Part shown: piece by piece, positions 56,500-64,000 of the stretch
Position numbering within the stretch: the first letter of the stretch is position 1
Layout: each line of letters starts with the position of its first letter
Origin: an uncultured Verrucomicrobiota bacterium
GTDB lineage: Bacteria; Verrucomicrobiota; Kiritimatiellia; CAIVKH01
Direction of reading: 5' to 3'
Assembly: GCA_937996795.1 (NCBI GenBank)
Contig: CALKUH010000022.1
Coordinates: forward strand, 124,001-188,000
Length of the DNA: 64,000 nucleotides
Program-made: the position numbers and the translations under genes
Notes under the pieces: model-generated
The model's input: the letters and a program-made list of their open reading frames with translations, nothing else
The model's database searches: none
What the model was told of the DNA's origin: nothing

Positions 56500-59400
56500 A
56501 TGTCCCAAGCGGAGAAGCCCCTGCCCCGCGCCTGGCTCTTCCGGGTCGCCATCGGCGCAACGCTGATCGCCGGTGGCGCACTCACCGCATGGCGTCTCCT
56601 TGAAGCAGACCGGCGCATCCGGGCGGACCTGCTCCAACGCGCCACCCTCGTCTCGTGGGCGCTGCGCAGCGACCACGTCACGAAACTGGCGGGCCAGGTG
56701 TCCGATCAGGGCACGCTCCGCTATGAGCGCATCAAGGCGCAATTGGAGCTGACGCGCGGACTGCTCCCGGACTGCCGATTCCTCTATCTCCTGCGCCGCT
56801 CACCGGACGGCCAGATCCGATTCCTTGTCGATTCGGAACCCAGCACGTCGGAGGATTTCTCCCCGCCGGGCCAGCATTACGCGGAAGCCGGCGCGCCGTT
56901 TCACGAAGCGTTCCTCAAGGCACACGCGCAAACTGTTGGCCCGTTCAATGACCGCTGGGGCACCTGGGTGACGGCGCTGGTCCCGCTGTATCACCCGGCG
57001 GATGATCGACTGGTCGCCGTGCTCGGGATGGACATGGATGCGCAGCGCTGGCGGATGCACATCCTGCGCGCGGCCGCGCCAATCCCGGTGTTTACCCTCC
57101 TTTTCCTGGCGCTCCTGGTGTGGGCGCGCCGGCGGATGCTTCCGCGCACGGGTCCTGTGTGGCAGCGCGCGGACGTGCGCCTCGCCGCCGGCTTGGGCCT
57201 GCTGGCCACGGCCCTCGCGGTGTACCTCGTCCGCGATGGCGAGCAGCGCCGGAACCGCGAACAGTTCCACGCCAGGGCCGCGCTGCAGTCGAGCCTGCTG
57301 CAACAGTTCCTGTTCCGCATCGGCGACAACTACCTGGAAAGCGTGGCGCGCTTCATGGCCAGCAGCGACTTTGTCACGCGGGAGGAATTCCAGGAATTCA
57401 CCCAATTCCTCCTCACCCGCCCGTACGCGCGCCACTGGGGCTGGGTGCCCCTCGTGCGCGATGACTATCGCGACCAGTTCGAGCGGGACGTGCAGGGCGG
57501 CGGCGCGCCCGACTTCTTCATCTGGGAACCAGGGCCGGGCGGCGAACGCGTGCCCGCGCAACGGCGCGACGCGTATTATCCCTTCTGCTACCTGGCTCCG
57601 CCCGACGCCTTCACCAACCTCCTCGGCTTCGACCAGAACGCCGACCCCCCGCGGCGCGATGCGCTGATGCGGGCGCTCCGTTCGCATACGGCTGAAGCCA
57701 CGGACCCCGTGCAGGTGGCCACGCCGGACGGCCCGCTGGAATCCATCGTCGTCTACCGCGCCGTCGCCCTTCAGGATCGGCAGGAAACCATCGGCTTCGT
57801 CTCTGTCGCGCTCATGCCCGATGTGCTGTTGCTGCGCGCGCTCAGCCGGGAGTCGACGAAATCAGAAACCGCCACCGAGGTGGACCTCTACCAGGTGAAC
57901 CCGGACGGCACGCTGCGTTTCCTCACCTCCAACCACGACGAGTCCATCGCCGGCCACCAGCACATACAACGCTTCAGCGACTCGATCGATCCGGGCCTGC
58001 TCATCGCGCCGGCGTACGCCTTCGGAAAAGTCTACGCGCTGGCCTCCCGGCCGGATCCCGACTACACGGGATGGTATCCGCCCGTTCACATCCGCCGCAC
58101 CCTGCTGGGCGGCCTCCTCCTCACGGGTCTCCTGACCGCGCTCGTGGCCGCGCTGGGCAGTCGGCGGACGGCGCTGGAGCGATTGGTGGCGGAGCGAACC
58201 GCCGAACTGCGCGCGAGCGAAACCAGCTACCACGGCCTCTTCAACTCCATCCGGCAGGCCATCTATATCCAGGACGCCGAGGGCCGGTTCCTCGACGTGA
58301 ACGAAGGCGCGGTCGCGATGTATGGCTACGCCCGCGCCGATTTTATCGGCCGACGCCCCGACTTCCTCTCGGCGGAGGGCCTCAACGACCTGGCCGCCCT
58401 GCGCGCCGCCCACGAACGCGCGTGGGCCGGGGAAACCCAGCACTTCGAATTCTGGGGGCGGAGGAGCAGCGGCGAAATCTTCCCCAAGGACGTTTCGCTC
58501 TACAAAGGCTCCTACTTCGGGCAGGACGTGATCATCGCCGTCGCCTCCGACATTTCGGAACGGAAGAAGGCCGAGCAAGACAGAACGAAGCTGCAGGAGC
58601 AACTCCAGCAGTCTCAAAAAATGGAGTCCATCGGCCGCCTCGCCGGCGGGGTCGCGCACGATTTCAACAACATGTTGCAGGCCATCCTCGGCAACACGAC
58701 CCTCGCCCTTGAAGAAGCGCCCACGGGACCCCTTGCCGAATACCTGCAGGAAATCAAACGCTCCACCGAGCGATCCGCGGCCCTCACGCGCCAGTTGCTC
58801 GCCTTCGCCAGCCGCCAGCCGGTGACGCCCCGCGTCATCGACATGAACGACGCCATCTCCGGCATGCTGAAAATGCTGCGCCGCCTCATCGGCGAGGACA
58901 TCCAGTTGCAGTGGATTCCCGGTTCCTCCACCTGGCCGGTCAAGGTGGACCCCACGCAGCTCGACCAGATCCTCGCGAACCTCACCGTCAACGCGCGCGA
59001 CGCCATCGCCGGCGCCGGCTCCATCACCATCAAGACCCTGAACCTCAGCGCCTCCGACGGCCTTGCCCGCAGCATCTATGCCGGCTGCCCCGACGGCGAC
59101 TTCGCCCTGCTGATCGTCAGCGACACCGGGCGCGGGATGGACGAGGGCACGCTGGCCCACATTTTCGAGCCCTTCTACACCACCAAGGCGGACGGCAAAG
59201 GCATCGGCCTCGGCCTCGCGACGGTTTTCGGCATCGTCAAACAGAACAACGGGTTCATCGATGTGAAGAGCGCGCCCGGCCAGGGCGCCGTCTTCACCAT
59301 CGGGCTGCCCCGCACGCCGCTGCCGATCCCGGACGAAACGCCGGCGGCGCCCCCCGCCAACGTATGGCAGGGTTCCGAGACGATCCTGCTCGTGGAGGAC

Positions 59401-59739
59401 GAGGAGGCGGTGCTTCGGTTCGGAGCGGAATCACTTCGCCGCATGGGCTACCAGGTGCTGGCCGCGCCCCGCCCCGACATCGCTCTCGAAATGGCAAAAC
59501 AGCACACGGCCCCGATCGACCTGCTGATCACCGACGTCGTGCTGCCCGGCATGAACGGACGCGAACTGTCGGAAGCCCTGACCGCGCTGCGCCCCGGCCT
59601 GAAATGCCTCTTCGTGTCCGGCTACACCGCCGACATCATCGCCACCCGCGGCATCCTCGACGAACACGTCCACTTCATCCAAAAACCCTTCAGCCTCGAA
59701 ACCCTCGCCACCCACATCCGCGCCCTGCTGGACGCGTGA
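56500..59739 (+). CDS. CHASE-PAS hybrid sensor histidine kinase
   Basis: 1,079 residues. A first transmembrane helix (~12-35) is followed by a periplasmic sensor region to ~185, a helix pair (~185-240), a CHASE-type extracytoplasmic domain (~265-500, with RPYARHWGWVPLVRDDYRDQF) and another transmembrane helix near 540. A PAS domain spans ~570-690. The HisKA box GGVAHDFNNMLQAI puts the phospho-His near 720. The ATPase domain has DTGRGMDEGTL (~876) and GIGLGLATVFGI (~900). A C-terminal receiver domain has the phospho-Asp in LLITDVVLPGMNG (~1011). It may act as a hybrid kinase with an internal receiver; no output regulator is adjacent. Confidence 0.9.
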   Translation: MSQAEKPLPRAWLFRVAIGATLIAGGALTAWRLLEADRRIRADLLQRATLVSWALRSDHVTKLAGQVSDQGTLRYERIKAQLELTRGLLPDCRFLYLLRRSPDGQIRFLVDSEPSTSEDFSPPGQHYAEAGAPFHEAFLKAHAQTVGPFNDRWGTWVTALVPLYHPADDRLVAVLGMDMDAQRWRMHILRAAAPIPVFTLLFLALLVWARRRMLPRTGPVWQRADVRLAAGLGLLATALAVYLVRDGEQRRNREQFHARAALQSSLLQQFLFRIGDNYLESVARFMASSDFVTREEFQEFTQFLLTRPYARHWGWVPLVRDDYRDQFERDVQGGGAPDFFIWEPGPGGERVPAQRRDAYYPFCYLAPPDAFTNLLGFDQNADPPRRDALMRALRSHTAEATDPVQVATPDGPLESIVVYRAVALQDRQETIGFVSVALMPDVLLLRALSRESTKSETATEVDLYQVNPDGTLRFLTSNHDESIAGHQHIQRFSDSIDPGLLIAPAYAFGKVYALASRPDPDYTGWYPPVHIRRTLLGGLLLTGLLTALVAALGSRRTALERLVAERTAELRASETSYHGLFNSIRQAIYIQDAEGRFLDVNEGAVAMYGYARADFIGRRPDFLSAEGLNDLAALRAAHERAWAGETQHFEFWGRRSSGEIFPKDVSLYKGSYFGQDVIIAVASDISERKKAEQDRTKLQEQLQQSQKMESIGRLAGGVAHDFNNMLQAILGNTTLALEEAPTGPLAEYLQEIKRSTERSAALTRQLLAFASRQPVTPRVIDMNDAISGMLKMLRRLIGEDIQLQWIPGSSTWPVKVDPTQLDQILANLTVNARDAIAGAGSITIKTLNLSASDGLARSIYAGCPDGDFALLIVSDTGRGMDEGTLAHIFEPFYTTKADGKGIGLGLATVFGIVKQNNGFIDVKSAPGQGAVFTIGLPRTPLPIPDETPAAPPANVWQGSETILLVEDEEAVLRFGAESLRRMGYQVLAAPRPDIALEMAKQHTAPIDLLITDVVLPGMNGRELSEALTALRPGLKCLFVSGYTADIIATRGILDEHVHFIQKPFSLETLATHIRALLDA

Positions 59740-59764
59740 CGCCCTGTAAACAAGAGGATTGATT

Positions 59765-59840
59765 TGGTGGGCCCGGAGGGATTTGAACCCCCAACCAAGG
59801 GATTATGAGTCCCCTGCTCTGACCGTTGAGCTACGGGCCC
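59765..59840 (-). tRNA. tRNA-Ile2 (anticodon CAT, lysidine type)
   Basis: Acceptor GGGCCCG pairs with CGGGCCC, the anticodon stem GGGGA/TCCCT has loop CTCATAA (anticodon CAT), the T arm is GGGGGTTCAAATCCCTC, and CCA is encoded. The variable-region word CTTGGTT and the rest of the body resemble E. coli tRNA-Ile(CAT), which TilS converts to read AUA, rather than elongator tRNA-Met. Elongator Met is the less likely alternative. Confidence 0.85.
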
Positions 59841-59880
59841 CCAATAAATAGGCTCGAGCACCATACGCTCAACGATCCTC

Positions 59881-59920
59881 GCAGGGAACCCTGCTTCCGC
59901 CTTCGTCCCGCACGCGGGAC
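59881..59920. other. two small hairpins beside the tRNA
   Basis: GCAGGG-AA-CCCTGC (59881-59894) and GTCCCG-cacg-CGGGAC (59905-59920) are perfect palindromes between the tRNA and its partial copy. Their function is unknown; they may be part of a mobile or decayed element. Confidence 0.4.
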
Positions 59921-59933
59921 TACGACGGACAGG

Positions 59934-59954
59934 CTGACCGTTGAGGTACGGGCC
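59934..59954 (-). repeat. partial tRNA-Ile copy, 21 nt
   Basis: Bases 59934-59954 repeat tRNA bases 59819-59839 with one mismatch (20 of 21 identical). The copy covers the D arm and 5' acceptor strand only. It may be an integration footprint or the remnant of a duplicated tRNA gene. No integrase is visible. Confidence 0.6.
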
Positions 59955-59978
59955 AAGAACAGGCAGACGGTAAAAAAT

Positions 59979-60440
59979 TCAACGCTTCACGTCCATCCGC
60001 ATCAGTGTGCGGCGGGTGTCGGTGAAGCCTTCGCGCGCGTAGAGGGATTTGGCGCGGCGGTTGTAGGACTCGACTTCGAGGAACAGGCGGCGCGCGCCGA
60101 GGCGGCGGGCCTCGCGCCGCACGAGGGCCAGCGTGCGGCGGCCGATGCCGGCGCCGCGGTGGTCCGGGGATACGAACAACTCGTCCACCACCGAAACCAG
60201 GCCACCGTATTCAATGCTCCAGCCGTGCGCCAGCACGACGTATCCGCAGGGGGTGTCGCCCGCCTTGATCATCCATGCCGCCCCACGCCGGGGATCCGCG
60301 AGCAATTGGCGGAACACGCGGCCCTGCACGCGGTCGGAAAAGCGGTAGCCGAAATGCGCATAAAACGCGCGGACCAACGGCGCGATCTGCGGCCAGTCGT
60401 TCGGCATCAACGGTTGCAAACTCACGCGAAGAGCGGTCAT
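59979..60440 (-). CDS. GNAT family N-acetyltransferase
   Basis: 153 residues. The acetyl-CoA motif A is LFVSPDHRGAGIGRRTLALVRREARRLG (R/Q-x-x-G-x-G/A). Motif B has FLEVESYNRRAKSLYAREGF. Acceptor substrate unknown; these include amino-group acetylases of small molecules or proteins. The start at 60440 abuts intergenic element B. Confidence 0.85.
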   Translation of the reverse strand: MTALRVSLQPLMPNDWPQIAPLVRAFYAHFGYRFSDRVQGRVFRQLLADPRRGAAWMIKAGDTPCGYVVLAHGWSIEYGGLVSVVDELFVSPDHRGAGIGRRTLALVRREARRLGARRLFLEVESYNRRAKSLYAREGFTDTRRTLMRMDVKR

Positions 60441-60445
60441 TTTTT

Positions 60446-60598
60446 AACCACGAATGGACACGAATTTACACAAATTCACGGACATACAGGCGATCTGACG
60501 CGCCCAGCGGGCGCGTCTACAGCAGGAAAATGCCATACTTGCGGGGCGGCCTGTTTTTCCACCTCCCCATTGGGGTTGATTCGTGTTCATTCGTGGTT
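60446..60598. repeat. palindromic intergenic element B
   Basis: The left arm AACCACGAATGGACACGAAT (60446-60465) is the reverse complement of 60579-60598 with one mismatch. Repeated words CACGAAT/ACACAAAT continue inward from the left arm. The loop holds a GC-rich small hairpin (GCGCCC-agc-GGGCGC). The right arm overlaps the 3' end of the M23 peptidase gene. Confidence 0.7.
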
Positions 60599-61237
60599 GG
60601 TTTTCTTCAACCCGCGTTGGAGTAATTGGAGGGGGTCATACGCACCGCCGTCCGGCGTGAGCACCTCGAAGTGCAGGTGCGGCGCGATGGCCATCCAGGC
60701 TCGGGCGTCGGCGATACGGCTCGTCTGGCCGAGGACGCCGAGTCGCGTTCCGGCCTGAACCGTGGAATTCGTCGAAACGTCCACGGAGGCCAGGTGCGCG
60801 TACAGGGTAAAGCACGCGAAGGCGGCGTCCGGCCACTCATGTTGCACGACGACAAACAGGCCGAAGTCCGAAGCGTCTTCGCTCGCATTGACCTCCACCA
60901 CCCGGCCGTGCGACACGGCGAACACGGTGTCCTCCGGAACCCACGCGGGCTCCGCGCTGGGATATTCGCGGCCCGTCGCACAGTCGGAAAACAGCACGGT
61001 CACGGTGTGGCCCGAGGGTGTTGCGCGAACCGGGGCGATGTCCACGCCGCGGTGGAAGCGCTTGCCGCAGTCGCGTGTCCAGCCGGGTTTCCCATACTCC
61101 GGATTCACACGGGTGCGCGCGACGTAGCGCTCCGGATGCGAGAAGAGGAGGCGCGATTCCGTCGGCCAGGCCAGTGCGGGCACCGCCTCCGGCAGGTCAT
61201 CGAACCGCGTCACCCCCGCTCGTCGCATCGCCAACAT
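60587..61237 (-). CDS. M23 family metallopeptidase domain protein
   Basis: 216 residues. A LytM/M23 zinc site is visible: H-x-x-x-D in RFHRGVDIAPV, YAHLASVDV and the final H-x-H in APHLHFEVLTP. M23 enzymes cut peptidoglycan cross-links. No signal peptide is seen from the start at 61237 or from the ATG three codons later, which is unusual for this family and may mean a mis-set start or a cytoplasmic or non-peptidoglycan role. The C-terminus lies in the palindromic element, so the last residues may be recent. Confidence 0.8.
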   Translation of the reverse strand: MLAMRRAGVTRFDDLPEAVPALAWPTESRLLFSHPERYVARTRVNPEYGKPGWTRDCGKRFHRGVDIAPVRATPSGHTVTVLFSDCATGREYPSAEPAWVPEDTVFAVSHGRVVEVNASEDASDFGLFVVVQHEWPDAAFACFTLYAHLASVDVSTNSTVQAGTRLGVLGQTSRIADARAWMAIAPHLHFEVLTPDGGAYDPLQLLQRGLKKTNHE

Positions 61238-61331
61238 GCGGCGAGCCTAGCCCGCACCTTGCATCGTGCGCAAGCGCATGCTGGACGCAACCAGGACGAC
61301 TCCGATCAAAGCAACGGAATAGGAGAAGGCA

Positions 61332-61415
61332 TTTACCACGGAGTGCACGGAGACACGGAGGAGGCTTGGATTCGATTGGTCCTCGATCCGCTTCTCAGTG
61401 AACTCCGTGTTCTCC
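61332..61415. repeat. palindromic intergenic element C
   Basis: A left arm near 61335-61360 with repeated CACGGAG words pairs imperfectly with a right arm near 61391-61415 (AACTCCGTGTTCTCC). The word set is the same as at the end of element A. Confidence 0.65.
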
Positions 61416-61438
61416 AGCGAAGCGGGTGGTGAACCTCC

Positions 61439-62020
61439 TCACACGCTGGCGACAGCCTGCGCCTCGGCGAGCAGCGCGGGGAAGTCGGGGCGATCCCACG
61501 GGTGGCTGTGGACGAAGCGGGCGCGAATCCAACCGCGATCCACCACGAATACACCCGGCATCTGCATCGGGTCCCCGCGCGGGATGCCCATGGCATGACG
61601 GTCGTGGATGCAGGCCTCCAAGCCGCGCTTCCACAAATCGGCGCTCAACAATTCGCGCATCGTGACGCGCCGCAACCCGAACGCCTCGTAAAGCGAACGA
61701 TCCGGGTCGCTGAACCGCGCCACATCGTCCAGCCCGTACAACCGGAACACCAGTTCGGCCTGCCGGTCGCTCGCCATGTGGACCAGCGCAATTTTTACGC
61801 CCGCCTTTTCGATCGCCGCGCGATGCTCGCGCAAGTCACCCAGCATCTGGCGGCAGAACACACAGCCGAGATGCCGAAGGAACACCACGAGGGTGGGATG
61901 TGTCGCCGTCAGTTCCAGCAGCGAGTGTTTCCCCGCGTCGCCCAGGTGAGCCATCAGGAGCTGCACCGAACCGGGCAGGTTTTCGGGCAGTGCGAAGCGC
62001 GTTGCGGATAATGTATTCAC
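61439..62020 (-). CDS. peroxiredoxin-like (AhpC/TSA_2) protein
   Basis: 193 residues from a GTG at 62020; a GTG at 62080 is also possible and neither has a good ribosome-binding site. It has a thioredoxin fold with the redox motif FLRHLGCVFCRQML (C-x-x-C), as in the AhpC-TSA_2 group, and DPDRSLYEAFGL and GVFVVDRGWIRARF later. It probably reduces peroxides or disulfides, but the electron donor is unknown. Confidence 0.75.
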   Translation of the reverse strand: MNTLSATRFALPENLPGSVQLLMAHLGDAGKHSLLELTATHPTLVVFLRHLGCVFCRQMLGDLREHRAAIEKAGVKIALVHMASDRQAELVFRLYGLDDVARFSDPDRSLYEAFGLRRVTMRELLSADLWKRGLEACIHDRHAMGIPRGDPMQMPGVFVVDRGWIRARFVHSHPWDRPDFPALLAEAQAVASV

Positions 62021-62094
62021 AACCCGACATCGCACCACCCGGCCAAACCTTACACGGGGCGCCGCGGTGGGCCCACGCACCCGGACCCATCCGG

Positions 62095-62496
62095 CTAGTC
62101 CTCCACACGACGGGGGGGGGCGCGCCGCGGCGATTCTTCCGCGTCACCGCCGCCACCGCCGCCGCCCGGCTTGCCGAGGAACTGGACGCGGAGGGCCGTG
62201 ACCTTCAGGCGATTCCGGTTGTCGCCATTCTTGTCCTTCCACTGCTCAAAATGCAGCCTGCCCTCGAGCAGGATGGGCGATCCCTTCTTGAGGTATTCGC
62301 CGCAGTTCTCGGCCTGCTTTTCCCACGCGACCACGTCGACGAAGCAGGTGCTCTCCTCCGACTTGCCGTTGCTTCCGCGATAGCTCTCGTTCACCGCGAG
62401 GCCCATTTCGGCCACCGCCACGCCGGCGGAGGTTTTACGCAGGACGGGATCCCGGGTGAGGTTGCCCGCCAGCAGCACTTTGTTCATGCGCACCAT
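62095..62496 (-). CDS. ssb: single-stranded DNA-binding protein
   Basis: 133 residues with AAGGAGA before the start. The OB fold has MNKVLLAGNLTRDPVLRKT, WEKQAENCGEYLKKGSPILLEGRLHFEQW and the VTALRVQFLG strand. It coats single-stranded DNA in replication and repair. The tail after a Gly tract ends RRAPPRRVED and lacks the usual DDDIPF tip that recruits partner proteins. A 9-nt G/C tract (62112-62120) lies in this tail. Confidence 0.92.
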   Translation of the reverse strand: MVRMNKVLLAGNLTRDPVLRKTSAGVAVAEMGLAVNESYRGSNGKSEESTCFVDVVAWEKQAENCGEYLKKGSPILLEGRLHFEQWKDKNGDNRNRLKVTALRVQFLGKPGGGGGGGDAEESPRRAPPRRVED

Positions 62497-62574
62497 GTTC
62501 GTTCTCCTTTGCTTGTGTGTTGTGAATCCGGCTATCCGCCGGAAAGTGGATGGCCGTGCTTTCGCGCCCATCAA

Positions 62575-62901
62575 TCAGTCGATGTTCGCCCACGATGCGG
62601 GATACCCGGTGAGCCGCACGTAGTTGTAGTGGCCGCGAATGTGGCGGCTGAAATACTCGCCCTTGTTCACGATGCGCGAGAAGTCGAGGTACACCTGCCG
62701 CGGCACATCGTAGTAGAGGTAGGCCGCGCCGTCGTTGAAGACAAGGATCAGCGACTGCTTCGCGTTGTCGTAACGCGCGGATTCGAACACCCGCGACCCG
62801 ACGTGGATCAGCTCCACCCCCCGCCCGCGATCCGCATCCGCCGCCTCCCCCGCCCCCGCCAGCATCACCGCCAGCACACCCGCCATCAGCATCTGTTTCA
62901 T
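62575..62901 (-). CDS. exported KTSC-domain protein
   Basis: 108 residues. The signal peptide is MKQMLMAGVLAVMLAGAGEA. The rest matches the KTSC domain: SRVFESARYDNAKQSLILVF and YYDVPRQVYLDFSRIVNKGEYFSRHIRGHYNYVRL. Its function is unknown; the domain is often fused to lysyl-tRNA-synthetase-type or phage proteins. GGGAG lies 6 nt before the start at 62901. Confidence 0.8.
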   Translation of the reverse strand: MKQMLMAGVLAVMLAGAGEAADADRGRGVELIHVGSRVFESARYDNAKQSLILVFNDGAAYLYYDVPRQVYLDFSRIVNKGEYFSRHIRGHYNYVRLTGYPASWANID

Positions 62902-63196
62902 GATCATCTCCCGTAGTGGTTGACTTGCGGCAGCTGTAGTTGCAGGGGGCATGCCAACCACCCGCACGCGGCGCGCCATTATCACAACCATCTATTCAAC
63001 AAAGTGTTGCACATCGAGTCGCCGACGGCGCACGCTTGTTGCGGAAGCGCGCCGCAATCAAGTGGGATTGAAATTTTCAATCTGGATTGATGATCACAGA
63101 CCTGACGGGCGGCGCTGCGCGCGAAGGAGGAAGCCGCCGCGGCACGTTGAGCCAACGCGCCCTACCCAATCATGCGAGTTCAAACCGTAAGGGGTA
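62902..63196. other. gene-free intergenic stretch
   Basis: No open frame, RNA gene or strong palindrome is convincing here. On the minus strand a GATAAT-like -10 near 62978-62983 could belong to the KTSC gene. Confidence 0.4.

Positions 63197-64000
<804 letters not shown>

Noticed and set aside
59765..59840. Assignment as elongator tRNA-Met
   Set aside because: The CAT anticodon allows it, but the body and variable region resemble tRNA-Ile2.

Overview
The window is high-GC bacterial chromosome, about 65% GC by eye, with dense codon-biased genes, two tRNA genes and no phage, CRISPR or insertion sequence that I could recognise. The gene mix suggests an anaerobic, polysaccharide-degrading member of the PVC group (Verrucomicrobiota/Kiritimatiellota-like). 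It includes a giant modular secreted protein, an SGNH-hydrolase/TPR protein, a GH120 beta-xylosidase, and intergenic palindromes with ~10-bp periodic CGGAG/CGAAT words. The taxonomic guess is inference; no rRNA is present.

Layout. (1) 1-21161, minus: a single open frame of at least 7,053 codons that runs off the left edge. It encodes a secreted protein built from repeated lectin-like, beta-solenoid, ASH-like, BACON-like and Ig-like modules. (2) 21277-26414, plus: an SGNH/TPR protein, then rpsO-pnp with its own promoter, structured leaders and a strong terminator. (3) 26520-29090: a GH120 beta-xylosidase diverging from nth across a three-copy operator-like motif. (4) 29149-31750: two outer-membrane barrel genes diverging from a membrane-anchored LytTR regulator, with a 20-bp tandem repeat next to the predicted barrel promoter. 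(5) 31837-33124: a secreted Pro/Glu-rich protein and tRNA-Thr.

(6) 33138-50650 is the metabolic centre: an anaerobic purine/urate-degradation cluster related to the E. coli ygeW-ygeY-ygfK-ssnA-ygfM-xdhD-yqeA region. In minus-strand order it holds YgfK, SsnA, an 8-oxoguanine-deaminase-like enzyme, the FAD, 2Fe-2S and Mo subunits of a xanthine-dehydrogenase-family hydroxylase, a fold-type II PLP enzyme, YgeY hydrolase, YgeW carbamoyltransferase, carbamate kinase and a threonine-synthase-like PLP enzyme. The first six genes overlap by 4 nt each. Two plus-strand genes sit among them: a ThiS/MoaD-like sulfur carrier and an L-serine dehydratase. The inferred logic is that the hydroxylase and deaminases act on the purine ring, YgeY and YgeW open ureido intermediates to carbamoyl phosphate and an amino acid, carbamate kinase makes ATP, and PLP lyases or serine dehydratase deliver pyruvate and ammonia. 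No clear diaminopropionate ammonia-lyase (YgeX) or dihydropyrimidinase (HyuA) is present, so this is a variant cluster.

(7) 50880-64000 is mixed housekeeping and accessory DNA: LysE and EamA transporters, a DJ-1/PfpI protein, a SUMF1-like lipoprotein, a coiled-coil membrane protein, a CHASE/PAS hybrid histidine kinase, tRNA-Ile(CAT) with a decayed partial copy beside it, a GNAT acetyltransferase, an M23 peptidase, a peroxiredoxin-like protein, SSB, a KTSC protein and the C-terminal part of a sigma-54 activator cut by the right edge. Three related palindromic intergenic elements lie in this part.
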